The notes: generated by a model from the letters alone, not told the origin. Counted from the first letter of the stretch, positions 8,973-18,496 are shown. The stretch: DNA of 37,391 nt from an uncultured Chitinophagales bacterium (GCA_938023075.1 CALHDG010000020.1:1-37391); one strand, 5' to 3'. A program made the numbers and translations.

Positions 8973-11900
8973 CTAATTTACTGATTCGGTATATATCAAC
9001 TGCCTAATGGTTAAACGCAATGCTCCAAAGCTCATCATTAATAAAGCCAGAATAATTAACCCCCATTGAGACAAAGTTGGCACTTGTGGATTTTCGGTGA
9101 AATTTACCCCATCGGCAGTGCCATCGCCATTTACAGTAAAAGCGATTGGTCCGGTAATTCCACCAGAATCGCTATAGCAACTTGGCACGTTAGCCGTTAA
9201 TTCAGCGGTGTAGTTACCACAAGGATATAGACCCATCAAGCTATAATTTCCATCAGCATCTGTAGTAGCAGTGCCCAGAATAGCACCTGTTGAATCGTAA
9301 ATAGTTACTTCAATTCCTGCCGGAGAGCAACCGGTTTCTTCAACTACTACGGAGCCTGTGATCATGTCTTCACATGGTCCTGTTGTGCAAGTACTATCAT
9401 CACAATTAGCAGCAGGATCATAATTATCTGCAGTACTATCGGTACAACCAAGTACAGTAACAACATCTACCACACAAGAACAAGTGGAAGCATCCCAAAT
9501 AGTTAAATCACCCATTAAGCAATCGGTATTACAAGTGGTATCGTAACCTGCACATAAAGACGGATCATCCATGGTTGCATTTTCATCGAAATTGGGATCG
9601 CAAGGATCTAAACAACCGGGTGTTCCACCAATAATACAGGCACAATTAGCGGCATCAAAAGTTTCACCTGCCGCACAGCTTGGTGTATTGGTTATCATAC
9701 AAGTAGCAGCATCAAAAGCATCGGTAGTTAAGTCACAGCCATCATCTGGATTAGGAGCTTCATTAATTACCACACAATTTACATCATCATATGAATCTAC
9801 GGTTAAATCACAACCATCATCTGGATTTGGAAACATACAACTGCCATCGTCAGTTGTTGCATCAGGATTATAGTTATCGGCACAAGCATTGGTACAACCC
9901 GGTACAGGGTCGGTTGTGCATAAACAATTAACCGAATCAAAAGTTTCCCCTGCGGCACAGTTTGGTGTATTCGTTATGGTACAAGTTGCCGCATCAAAAA
10001 CATCAGTCGTTAAATCACAAGCATCATCCGGGTCTGGCGGTGTGTTGGTAACGGTACAGGTAGCCGCATCAAAAGTATCGGTGGTTAAATCGCAGCCGTC
10101 ATCGGGGTTTGGCGGGTTACACGAATCAGGACACATCGTATTTCCTAAATCGCAAGTGGCGTCATCACAATTGGCAGCCATATTATAATTGCACGCATTT
10201 ACATCAGTACAACCTAATACCTGTGGTTGGTCAACTATACATTGGCAAGGGTCAGCGGGGTCAACTATTTCAGTATCGCCAATGCAAGGATTAGTATTAC
10301 AAACCGGAGCCGATATACAAGGATTTTCCGGATCATCACATACAGCCATCGGATTAAAATTGCATGCTGTAGCATCCATACAACCGGCAATACCACCACA
10401 AGCTGGGTCGGTAATTGGCAAAATTTGAGTACTAAGCCAAGTAGTACCAGCTAGTAAATCAATTCCATTACAAATGGCGGTGGCAGTATAATCAATGGCT
10501 ACTCCATTACAAGGGTCGAATGGTGCGGTAAAAGGAATATCTACACAAATTTGCATACCGCCAGCCGAACCATCAACCGAAACACCTTCCACCGTTAAAA
10601 CAGTGTTGGCATCAACCACCATATCAAACTCAACACAAAAAATTACCGCACCCGCATCGGGGCAAATATTATTAGGTGGAATTACGTTAACCACAGCCGG
10701 ACACATAATACATTGATCTTCGCAGGCAACGGTTTGCTCAGGTATAGTAATACTTACCGCACATGGGTTTGGTTGTTCCATTCCATTAGCATCGGTAAAG
10801 GTTGTATTATTTTCGTATAAGGTTTCTGGTAAGATGGCATCTGTTGGTGGACAAGCATCCATACCAGCAGTACCAACATCAGTTAGCGTTTCGCAAAGTG
10901 TTCCATCTGCTGCATAAATTTCAATAATACCTAGTGTTGCTCCATCGCAAGCAGGTGCTTGGGTAACGGTTGCCGTCCAATTTGGGTTTGGATAAATTTG
11001 TACAAGAATTGGATTTAAACCGGCAATACCTAATAAAGGTATCAAAGCATTTAAATCGTCACCCATTTGCATTATCGGTGCGGGGTTAGTAATATTTAAA
11101 TCGTAAGCTACAAAGTTGTTTGGACAGCCAGGATCGTTATAAAATACCTCTACAATTTCTAATGAAAGTTCGTAGGGTACGCAAGGGTCTGTTCCAACCG
11201 GCACTGTTGCTTCAAAACAAAGTTGACCGGTTGCATTAGGGTCAATAGCAGCACCACTATTATATATGGTGTTTAACACTACCGTTGAAGGAGCTCCATC
11301 AATAGTTAAGTCATACCCAAATTGTATAAGAGTAGGGTCGAAGGTGTCTTCATCTACATTTACATCAAAACACAATGAGAGTAAATCCTCGGCACAAACG
11401 GCAGGCGGTAAATTGGGTAAATTAGCATCATTTAAAATTACTGTTGGGCAGGTGCTTGGTCCACATTCAACTACAGCTAAGCAAACAGCCGCAGAAGTAG
11501 CATAACAAACATTACCTAATAAGCCACCTATTTGGGCATTTAAAGCATCTAAGGTAGCACCCGCCGATTGAACAGAGCCAATTGGATTGCCAAAGGAACC
11601 TGCAAAATCAAGTGCCTCCTGTAAATCGTTTAAACCGGGCATGCCATCATTTGCGCCAGTCACCAAATCATCTATCGCCTGATTAACGCCAGGAATCCCA
11701 AAAGTATTATCACAATCTAAAATTGGACATAATTGACTTGCTGTTGTAAGCAAGGAATTGATAGCAGCTAAATCAAAAGTAAAGGCTGTATAACATACCT
11801 CATCACCATCCATTAATGTCGATGTATCAAAACTTCCATCATCAGAAATTGTGCTAATAACACCATTAATTTCAACCACAATTTGTACATCTGGTAGAGA

Positions 11901-12437
11901 GGCAGCTGGCATCGCAAATGTTACCGCATCACTGCCATCGCTACATAAAGTAGTTTGACCAGGATCCGTCAGACTTCCAATAGTTGATGGTGGAACACAA
12001 ACCCCATCATCTAATGGTGTACCAGGACAAAATTCGAAAGCTCCTCCGTCAACATATGCCTGAATTGTTGCAATATCTGCTGCGGACATAGTATTTCCGG
12101 TATTGTTATTCATCGCATTGCTTACTGTACCATTCGCACAAACCACTCCACCTACTTGTATAATATCTACCAAAGTAGCACCCGACTGTATTTCAGTACC
12201 ACATTTTGTGCCACCAGTATTAAAACCATTAAACGTGGTTAAATCTAAGCCACTGGCTGCACCACCATGGCAAGTAGCAGAGTTACATCCATTATTTTGA
12301 AATATAGTTGCAACATCACTCCATTGGTAAGAACCATCAGCACAAGAGCCCTGAGCATTAGCATTGATACAACAAAAAATTAGAGCAAACAATGTAGCTA
12401 CTAAAAAGTATGTTTTTTTCATGTTAATAAAATTCAT
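8973..12437 (-). CDS. Secreted CX4CH cytochrome-c-like, Cys-repeat protein with VPTL-type IPTL-CTERM anchor
   Basis: 1154 residues, paralogue of the gene at 4845-8762. The start may be ATG 12437 or ATG 12422 (MKKTYFLVATLFALIF), which sits directly before the signal peptide. C51-N-S-A-T-C56-H57 gives the CX4CH motif, followed by GNTMS as the candidate distal-ligand region. Ig-like regions follow and match the paralogue almost throughout. The repeat region is different: besides GCTD-type units it has a distinct unit, PDDGCDLTTD-FDAATC, repeated several times, and a GCLDPCDPNFDENATMDD variant. A carboxypeptidase-regulatory-like domain (GSVVVEETGCSPAGIEVTIYD) precedes VPTLSQWG, a hydrophobic helix and a basic tail. 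Surface location is inferred from the sorting signal; the function is not known. Confidence 0.9.
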   Translation of the reverse strand: MNFINMKKTYFLVATLFALIFCCINANAQGSCADGSYQWSDVATIFQNNGCNSATCHGGAASGLDLTTFNGFNTGGTKCGTEIQSGATLVDIIQVGGVVCANGTVSNAMNNNTGNTMSAADIATIQAYVDGGAFEFCPGTPLDDGVCVPPSTIGSLTDPGQTTLCSDGSDAVTFAMPAASLPDVQIVVEINGVISTISDDGSFDTSTLMDGDEVCYTAFTFDLAAINSLLTTASQLCPILDCDNTFGIPGVNQAIDDLVTGANDGMPGLNDLQEALDFAGSFGNPIGSVQSAGATLDALNAQIGGLLGNVCYATSAAVCLAVVECGPSTCPTVILNDANLPNLPPAVCAEDLLSLCFDVNVDEDTFDPTLIQFGYDLTIDGAPSTVVLNTIYNSGAAIDPNATGQLCFEATVPVGTDPCVPYELSLEIVEVFYNDPGCPNNFVAYDLNITNPAPIMQMGDDLNALIPLLGIAGLNPILVQIYPNPNWTATVTQAPACDGATLGIIEIYAADGTLCETLTDVGTAGMDACPPTDAILPETLYENNTTFTDANGMEQPNPCAVSITIPEQTVACEDQCIMCPAVVNVIPPNNICPDAGAVIFCVEFDMVVDANTVLTVEGVSVDGSAGGMQICVDIPFTAPFDPCNGVAIDYTATAICNGIDLLAGTTWLSTQILPITDPACGGIAGCMDATACNFNPMAVCDDPENPCISAPVCNTNPCIGDTEIVDPADPCQCIVDQPQVLGCTDVNACNYNMAANCDDATCDLGNTMCPDSCNPPNPDDGCDLTTDTFDAATCTVTNTPPDPDDACDLTTDVFDAATCTITNTPNCAAGETFDSVNCLCTTDPVPGCTNACADNYNPDATTDDGSCMFPNPDDGCDLTVDSYDDVNCVVINEAPNPDDGCDLTTDAFDAATCMITNTPSCAAGETFDAANCACIIGGTPGCLDPCDPNFDENATMDDPSLCAGYDTTCNTDCLMGDLTIWDASTCSCVVDVVTVLGCTDSTADNYDPAANCDDSTCTTGPCEDMITGSVVVEETGCSPAGIEVTIYDSTGAILGTATTDADGNYSLMGLYPCGNYTAELTANVPSCYSDSGGITGPIAFTVNGDGTADGVNFTENPQVPTLSQWGLIILALLMMSFGALRLTIRQLIYTESVN

Positions 12438-12607
12438 AATTCGGGCTAAATTATCATTTTTAATTTAGAGGAAAAAATTTATGCTTGATATAGAATGTGA
12501 AAATCTTACAAAAGGAATTTTTAAGCCTAATAGAATAGTTAGGAACAATCATTTATCAAAAAATTGAGGTTGTTTTTATATTGGGAATTCATTTAATACA
12601 CTTTTCT

Positions 12608-12615
12608 TATATTCG
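12608..12615 (+). promoter_or_regulatory. Candidate -7 box for the dipeptidyl peptidase gene
   Basis: TATATTCG differs by one base from the Bacteroidota consensus TAnnTTTG. It would start transcription near 12622, which argues that the true start codon is ATG 12638 rather than any upstream one. No good -33 TTTG at normal spacing was seen. Confidence 0.35.
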
Positions 12616-12637
12616 CACAATGTTAATAGTTCTACAT

Positions 12638-14884
12638 ATGATGAAATTTAATAGCGCATCAATTTTTATCTTACTCTTTTGCATTGGTATTGCTACCGCA
12701 CAGGAAGATAGAAGATTATTGACCATTGATAGAATTTATGCATCTGGCGAATTTAGACAAGACTACCATCCGCCGATAAAATGGATTGAAAAAGGAGAAG
12801 CTTATATTACAATGGATATGCAAAGCGGAGATTTTGTTCGCTATGAAACGGCTTCACAACAATCCTCAACCTACTTATCTACCCAATCATTAATACCGAA
12901 CAAAGGGGAAAAACCGCTTAGAGTTGAAGATTTTACGCTTTCGAATGACGAGAGTAAAGTACTGATACTGACTAACAGCAAAAAAGTTTGGCGAAGTAAT
13001 ACGAAAGGAGATTATTGGGTTTACGATCTCAACACAAAAAAATTGAGTAAAGTGGGTAATCAGTTTCCTGCATCGAGTTTAATGTTTGCCAAGTTTTCTG
13101 ATAATAATAAATTTATTGCTTATGTGCACGAATTTAATATCTATCAAGAAAATTTTAAAAATGGAGAAACCAAACAATTAACTAAAGATGGAACAGAAGA
13201 TATTATTAATGGCACCTTCGATTGGGTTTATGAGGAAGAATTTGGTTGCCGGGATGGTTTCAGATGGAATAAGGATGGAAAGTACATTGCCTTTTGGCAA
13301 GTAGATGCGAGTAATATTAAAGATTTTTATATGCTGAATAACACAGATGATAACTACTCAAAGGTTATACCGGTTCAGTATCCTAAAGTTGGTGAAAATC
13401 CTTCTGCGGTAAAAATTGGTGTAATACATACCAAAAAAGGAGCAATTAATTGGGTGCCGGTTCCGGGTAATTCAAAAGCCCATTTTTTACCACGTATGCA
13501 ATGGATAAATGTTAAGGAAGTATTAATTCAACAGTTGAATCGAAAACAGAATCATTTAAAGTATTTCATATATAATGTATCTACCCAAAAAATTAAAGAA
13601 GTGTATAGTGAACAAGAAGATACATGGGTAGATATTGATTATCCTGATGTGGCTTCTAATAGTTGGGGAATGACGGATGAATTAGTCATAGAGGATGGAA
13701 AAGCTGTATTGAGAATGACTGAAAATGGCAATTGGAGGCATGTTTACAAAATTGATTTAAACACTAACGATAAAACATTGATAACCAAAGGAGAATACGA
13801 TGTAGCGGACAAATATATCGCAACCGATACCGACTTATATTTTAATGCTTCACCTGACAATAGTACTCAACGATATTTATATGCTACAGACCTATATGGT
13901 AAGGGCAATTTAAGGAAAATCACCCCCACTTCATTTCAAGGAATTAACCGCTATGATATTTCGCCCAATGGTAAATTTGCGGTTCATAGTCATAGCAATT
14001 CTACCAAGCCCCGAACACAACAGTTGATTAGTTTACCCGACCATAAAACCATAAAACAGTTGGTAACTAATGAAAATTTTATAGCAAAAATGGACAGCTT
14101 AAGTTTGCCTAAAACTGAGTTTTTTAAAGTAACTACAGATGAAGGTATTGAAATAGATGGTAAAATGATGAAACCGCAAAATTTTGATCCCACAAAAAAA
14201 TACCCCGTTTTGTTTTACGTATATGGCGAACCTGCCGGACAAGTTTGTTTAGATAGATGGGAAAGTATGTGGCGTATGATGTTAGCTCAACAAGGTTATT
14301 TAGTGATTATGCTAGACAACCGCGGAACGCCATGTTTAAAAGGCAGCCAATGGCGTAAGAGTATTTACAGAAAAATTGGACAAATAAATGTAGATGATCA
14401 GGCAGCAGCGGCGAAAAAAGTGATTGAATGGGATTTTATCGATTCGAGCAGAATTGCAGTACAAGGTTGGAGTGGGGGAGGTACGATGACGCTTAATTTA
14501 TTGTTTCGATATCCAGAAATTTACACAACCGGTATTGCCGTTGCGGCGGTTGCGAATCAATTAATGTACGATAATATTTATCAGGAACGCTACATGGGTT
14601 TGCCGAGTGAAAACGAAGAAGATTTTATTGATGGTTCGCCCGTTAGTCATGCTAAAAATTTAGAAGGCGACCTATTGATTATTCACGGAACAGCTGATGA
14701 TAATGTGCATTACCAAAATACTGAAATGTTGATGAATGAATTGATTAAACACAATAAACAATTTGACGTGATGCCCTACCCAAACCGGGCACATGGTATT
14801 TATGAAGGTAAAAATACACGCAGGCATTTATATACTTTAATGACTAATTATTTAATGGAACATTGCCCGGCAGGAGGAAAGTAA
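12638..14884 (+). CDS. Dipeptidyl peptidase IV family serine peptidase (S9B)
   Basis: Cleaves X-Pro/X-Ala dipeptides from peptide N-termini in the periplasm or at the surface. The frame is open from an earlier ATG at 12581 (767 residues), but ATG 12638 (MMKFNSASIFILLFCIGIATAQ) begins directly at the signal peptide and lies after a candidate promoter; this gives 748 residues. The N-terminal beta-propeller has WVYEEEFGCRDGFRW, which contains the Glu pair that binds the substrate amino terminus. The C-terminal alpha/beta-hydrolase has GWSGGG with the nucleophile Ser, HGTADDN with Asp and NRAHG with His. Numbered from 12581 these are S631, D706 and H738, very close to human DPP4 S630, D708 and H740. 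It is convergent with the next gene, with a 38-nt gap. Confidence 0.93.
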   Translation: MMKFNSASIFILLFCIGIATAQEDRRLLTIDRIYASGEFRQDYHPPIKWIEKGEAYITMDMQSGDFVRYETASQQSSTYLSTQSLIPNKGEKPLRVEDFTLSNDESKVLILTNSKKVWRSNTKGDYWVYDLNTKKLSKVGNQFPASSLMFAKFSDNNKFIAYVHEFNIYQENFKNGETKQLTKDGTEDIINGTFDWVYEEEFGCRDGFRWNKDGKYIAFWQVDASNIKDFYMLNNTDDNYSKVIPVQYPKVGENPSAVKIGVIHTKKGAINWVPVPGNSKAHFLPRMQWINVKEVLIQQLNRKQNHLKYFIYNVSTQKIKEVYSEQEDTWVDIDYPDVASNSWGMTDELVIEDGKAVLRMTENGNWRHVYKIDLNTNDKTLITKGEYDVADKYIATDTDLYFNASPDNSTQRYLYATDLYGKGNLRKITPTSFQGINRYDISPNGKFAVHSHSNSTKPRTQQLISLPDHKTIKQLVTNENFIAKMDSLSLPKTEFFKVTTDEGIEIDGKMMKPQNFDPTKKYPVLFYVYGEPAGQVCLDRWESMWRMMLAQQGYLVIMLDNRGTPCLKGSQWRKSIYRKIGQINVDDQAAAAKKVIEWDFIDSSRIAVQGWSGGGTMTLNLLFRYPEIYTTGIAVAAVANQLMYDNIYQERYMGLPSENEEDFIDGSPVSHAKNLEGDLLIIHGTADDNVHYQNTEMLMNELIKHNKQFDVMPYPNRAHGIYEGKNTRRHLYTLMTNYLMEHCPAGGK

Positions 14885-14922
14885 TCCTTCCTATTTATTA
14901 CCTACAAATTTAAATATTTGTT

Positions 14923-16188
14923 TTAAAATAAAGTACCTGCAACGTCTTCTTCATCGGCTTCTGGTAACTCTAATTGTTTTACCGAAGGGATGGCATTGCC
15001 GGCAATACCTTTTATAGAGCCATAGAAATCGGTGGTGCTCATCAATACTTTTTCTAACTGTTTTTCCCGTTGTTTCCAAATGGTGTTCATGGCGCGTTTT
15101 TCTTTTTCAATGCCTGCTTTTAAAGCGGTGAAACCTTCAATTATGGCTTCTAACTGCATTCTAAATTCGTTACCCGTTAAATATTGATACAGCATATCCA
15201 TTTTATCGCCTTTGTTTTCTTGCGAACTTATAGATTGATAAATCTTTATCAACGACTCCCTCAATACAAAAGAAAGTCCTTTAAACTCTTCTAAAGTACA
15301 TACCCAAATGCCGTCAATTTGCCCAAGCCGTTCCATATTTTTGGGTAATACTTGAGTAACAATTACGCCAATATCGGCACCGGCGGCACGCATATCTTTT
15401 TTGAGTTTTTCAATCCAAGTTGGTTGAAAGGCTTTGGTACGCTTGCTTTCATAGTAAATTTTTCCACAATTGAGGACCTCGCGTGTATTGATAATTTGAA
15501 GGCAATCCCCGCCGGCTGCTCCTTTTTTTATTTCTTGTACCGTATCTAAACTAAAATTGTTTCTCAACCAATCTTCAATAGCTAATTCTTGCACTTCCCC
15601 TTGTAATTGCATCGATCCTTGCTCCGATTTTCGCTTCATTTCCTCTGCCAATTTCATTTGATCCTCAATTTTTTTTTGATACTCTCTTTCTTTTAAATCA
15701 AAACGTTCTCTTTCTTTTTGTTTTACTTTCTGTTCTATTTCTTCTTGTTTTTCCAGCAATTTTTTTTGTAATTCCAACTCTCTTTTTTCCCGTTCTTCTT
15801 CCATCAACTTTTTTTGCTGCATAAAAGTCACCTCTTTTTTTTGTAATTCTAACAGTAAAATACTTTTATCCTGCGCCTCTTTTTCTAAGGCTTCCATTTG
15901 CAAAGCCACTTTTTCAACTGCCTTATCGCTTTCTTTTTGTTGTAGTTCTTGCAACTTTTTGTTTAAGCGTTGTTGAAACAATTCGTTTTCCCGTTTTTTG
16001 GTTTCTTCTAAGGCTTTTTCACGTTGTTTTAAATCGTTTTCTTTGTGCGCATAACTTTGTATAGCTGCCTGCAATTTTTCTTTATATTTTTCTTGATAAG
16101 CTAATTCTACTTCTTTGTAAAAAACATCTTCTACATTAAAACGATGCCCACAATTCGGGCAGTTGATATTTTGTTTTTCAACCGGCAT
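14923..16188 (-). CDS. DUF2130 family coiled-coil protein
   Basis: 421 residues. The N-terminus has a short CPNCGHRF knuckle (only one Cys pair). Residues about 30-200 are a long Glu/Lys/Gln-rich coiled coil. The C-terminal domain carries the DUF2130 signature: GGDCLQIIN, CGKIYYESKRTKAFQPTWIEKL and IGVIVTQ. The ordered D…ExK residues and beta-rich pattern suggest a PD-(D/E)xK-like nuclease core; this is inference, as the family has no settled function. No signal peptide, so cytoplasmic. Upstream is a 690-bp repeat-rich non-coding region; downstream it is convergent with the peptidase gene. Confidence 0.85.
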   Translation of the reverse strand: MPVEKQNINCPNCGHRFNVEDVFYKEVELAYQEKYKEKLQAAIQSYAHKENDLKQREKALEETKKRENELFQQRLNKKLQELQQKESDKAVEKVALQMEALEKEAQDKSILLLELQKKEVTFMQQKKLMEEEREKRELELQKKLLEKQEEIEQKVKQKERERFDLKEREYQKKIEDQMKLAEEMKRKSEQGSMQLQGEVQELAIEDWLRNNFSLDTVQEIKKGAAGGDCLQIINTREVLNCGKIYYESKRTKAFQPTWIEKLKKDMRAAGADIGVIVTQVLPKNMERLGQIDGIWVCTLEEFKGLSFVLRESLIKIYQSISSQENKGDKMDMLYQYLTGNEFRMQLEAIIEGFTALKAGIEKEKRAMNTIWKQREKQLEKVLMSTTDFYGSIKGIAGNAIPSVKQLELPEADEEDVAGTLF

Positions 16189-16205
16189 AGCACAAAATTA
16201 TTATT

Positions 16206-16374
16206 TATCTAAGGAATGATAAAAAATAAATTTACCATCCGACTTTGCCATTTTCCGATATGCTTCCTTGAAAAGCCTCGTCTTAGCCCTACTAAGTCTG
16301 CGTTTTTCAACTCGTCTATCAAAAAATGGTTTTATCAGAGTTGATCAATTTATTTTCTCATCGTTCCTAATAAA
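16206..16374. repeat. MITE-like hairpin element, copy A
   Basis: About 165 bp bounded by imperfect terminal inverted repeats: AAGGAATGATAAAAAATAAA at the left, and the reverse complement TTAGGAACGATGAGAAAATA at the right. The whole element can fold as one long imperfect hairpin: the arm segments around TTTTTTGATA and TATCGGAAAA pair, and a CTTAG/CTAAG stem caps the centre. No ORF is present. It shares an estimated 80% identity with copy B. Confidence 0.75.
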
Positions 16375-16612
16375 CCACTATTCGGTTACAATGCCAATTT
16401 ATTTTGACTTAATTTTTTTAAGATTACCATTTTATTGATCTAAAGAAATTTTACAGAAAAGAATTGTTTTAAGTTAAGTGAGTAAGTAGACGTTAAAATG
16501 GAATCATAAAATGTACAGATTAAATATAATTTCAGATTATATTGACAATTAGGCTTCCAAAAAAAAACTTGATGGTAAGCAAGGTTACCCTTTTTATTTT
16601 TAGCTTTAATGG
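16375..16612. other. AT-rich spacer between two repeat copies
   Basis: No gene, RNA or repeat was recognised in this stretch; it is AT-rich and has stops in all frames at short intervals. Confidence 0.5.
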
Positions 16613-16782
16613 CTAATAAGGAATGAGAAAAAAGTAATTTTACATATTGACTTCGCTATTTTCTGATACACTTCGTTTAAAAGCCTCGTCTTAGCATTAC
16701 TAAGCCTGCGTTTTTCGCCTCGTCTATCAAAAAATTGTTTTATCATAGATAGTCAATTTTTTTTCTCATCATTCCTAATAAG
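16613..16782. repeat. MITE-like hairpin element, copy B
   Basis: Second full copy in the same orientation as copy A, with TAATAAGGAATGAG at the left end and CTCATCATTCCTAATAA at the right. The core AAAAGCCTCGTCTTAG … CTAAGCCTGCGTTTTTC is shared with copy A. The terminal inverted repeat is better preserved than in copy A. Confidence 0.75.
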
Positions 16783-16879
16783 AGAAATAAGTAGCGAAAA
16801 CATTTTTTATTTATTGAAAAAATAACGTTCCGAAATATTTATTTTTAAAAAGTATAATTGTTAATTCATAGTTTACGAT

Positions 16880-17806
16880 GTGCAATTCTTAAAAGCCATT
16901 TTTTTATTGTCAAGACCACTGAATCTCTTTTTTGTAGTGTTAACTATGATATTGGTTCGGCAATGTATCGTGTTGCCTGCCTTTAGCCATGTAGAAGTGC
17001 TGCCGGCTTTAAACAATTTATGGTTTGGTCTGTTAATATTATCGGTTGTTTTAATTAGCGCTGCCGGTTATTTAATTAATGATTATTTTGATGTAAAAGC
17101 AGATGAAATTAATAAACCTGATAAAATTATTGTTGGTCGATTAATTGAAAGGCGATGGGTGATGTTCACTCAAATTATGATGAATGTAACCGGGCTTTTG
17201 TTGGGCTTGGCTTGTGCAAAAGCAGTATATCGTCCGCATTTAGTAGGTTACCATATATTTGCCATTTGTTTATTGTGGTATTATTCTACCCATTTTAAAA
17301 AACAAGTATGGATTGGCAATGTTGTTATAGCGCTGTTAACTGCCTTAGTATGCTGGATAGTTATCGCATTTGAATGGTATACTTTAGCTGTTGGTAGTTT
17401 TGGCATCGAGACTTCTTCAAACATGTTAATAATTGGTTTGGTTTATACCCTCTTTGCTTTTTTAACCAATTTAATACGAGAGATTGTAAAAGACGCAGAA
17501 GATATAAGTGGAGATACCGTTTTACAAGCCAATACTATTCCGTTAAAATATGGCTTAAAAACTACCCGAAATATTATCATTGGTTTCTGTATACTTACAG
17601 CATTGGTTATATCCGTTTTCTTAATAATCCACTTTAAAATGAGCAGTCAATTGAATCTATTTCTATTTTTGATTTTACCTATATTTGTATTTTCTGTATT
17701 GATATATAAAATATGGAATGCCGATACTAAAGCAGATTACCACCAATTAAGCAGTCTGCTTAAATTAGTGATATTTTTTGGAATTTTAAGTATGTTATTT
17801 TTATGA
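16880..17806 (+). CDS. UbiA-family prenyltransferase (geranylgeranylglycerol-phosphate synthase-like)
   Basis: 308 residues, eight to nine hydrophobic helices, inner membrane. The first Asp-rich motif is NDYFDVKADEINKPDKI and the second is DAEDISGD; together they bind Mg-prenyl diphosphate. The closest annotation for this Bacteroidota type is geranylgeranylglycerol-phosphate geranylgeranyltransferase-like, but the acceptor cannot be read from sequence. The start is GTG 16880: an in-frame TAA at 16862 leaves no other candidate upstream, and the ATG at 16878 is out of frame. Its last codons overlap the start of the Maf gene by 4 nt (ATGA), so the two are translationally coupled. Confidence 0.85.
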   Translation: MQFLKAIFLLSRPLNLFFVVLTMILVRQCIVLPAFSHVEVLPALNNLWFGLLILSVVLISAAGYLINDYFDVKADEINKPDKIIVGRLIERRWVMFTQIMMNVTGLLLGLACAKAVYRPHLVGYHIFAICLLWYYSTHFKKQVWIGNVVIALLTALVCWIVIAFEWYTLAVGSFGIETSSNMLIIGLVYTLFAFLTNLIREIVKDAEDISGDTVLQANTIPLKYGLKTTRNIIIGFCILTALVISVFLIIHFKMSSQLNLFLFLILPIFVFSVLIYKIWNADTKADYHQLSSLLKLVIFFGILSMLFL

Positions 17807-18387
17807 TCGAAACCTTATCCAAGTATACCATAATCTTAGCTTCGGGCTCACCTCGAAGAAAAGAACTGTTGACTAAAGCAGGCTTTCAGTTTAAAGTGAT
17901 CTCTTCTGATATTGAAGAAACTTATCCTGATGATTTACCAACTGATCAAATAGCAGCATATATTGCCGAACAAAAAGCCATTGCAGTAGACTCAACTGTA
18001 AAAGCAAGGCAAGCCCTAATTATTGCTGCCGATACCATTGTAATTCACGAAAATACAATTTTGGGTAAACCAAAAACCAAACAAGATGCCTTTGAAACCT
18101 TGCAACGTTTATCTAACACTAAACACCAAGTCATTACAGGTGTCTGCATAAAATCAACTAATCAAACTACTAAATTTAGTGCAACCACTCAGGTTTATTT
18201 TGATAAATTATTGGATGCGGAAATTGAGTACTATGTCAATAATTATGAAGTGATGGACAAAGCCGGCTCTTACGCCATTCAAGATTGGATTGGTTTGAAT
18301 AAAATCAATAAAATTGAAGGTTGTTATTTTAATGTAATGGGTTTGCCGGTTAGCTTGTTGCGAAAAAAATTAGCTTTATTGGTATGA
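17803..18387 (+). CDS. maf: Maf family nucleotide pyrophosphatase
   Basis: 194 residues, the usual Maf length. Hydrolyses non-canonical or methylated nucleoside triphosphates to monophosphates in the cytoplasm, keeping them out of nucleic acids. Recognised by LASGSPRRKELL near the N-terminus (phosphate-binding motif), the AADTIV acidic segment, GKPKTKQDAFETLQRLS and the KAGSYAIQD segment. It overlaps the prenyltransferase gene by 4 nt, forming a two-gene operon. dTTP/UTP or other substrate preference cannot be decided. Confidence 0.93.
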   Translation: MIETLSKYTIILASGSPRRKELLTKAGFQFKVISSDIEETYPDDLPTDQIAAYIAEQKAIAVDSTVKARQALIIAADTIVIHENTILGKPKTKQDAFETLQRLSNTKHQVITGVCIKSTNQTTKFSATTQVYFDKLLDAEIEYYVNNYEVMDKAGSYAIQDWIGLNKINKIEGCYFNVMGLPVSLLRKKLALLV

Positions 18388-18465
18388 TTAATTGTATAAT
18401 TATATTTATCTTATTATGAATATCAATTAATTAATAATGAGTAATGAATAATTAATGACTCTACG

Positions 18466-18496
18466 TTGGAAATTTATACAAAGTTGACTATACTTG
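18466..18496 (+). promoter_or_regulatory. Candidate promoter of kynureninase gene
   Basis: TTG (18466-18468), 20 nt, then TATACTTG (18489-18496), one base from the Bacteroidota TTG-N19-21-TAnnTTTG promoter. Transcription would begin about at 18501-18504, on or after the possible start codons, so the mRNA may be leaderless. Confidence 0.45.

Noticed and set aside
688-12300. Many plus-strand open frames opposite the large secreted genes (for example 688-1218, 1402-1860, 3998-4291, 9571-9873, 11266-11505)
   Set aside because: They are antisense shadows of the repetitive, Cys/Asp-rich minus-strand genes, have low-complexity products that repeat with the sense repeats, and show no family motifs.
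12536-12570. TTAGGAACAATCATTTATCA resembling an end of the hairpin element
   Set aside because: Only about ten bases agree with the element terminus and no matching inverted end or core follows; chance similarity in AT-rich DNA is likely.
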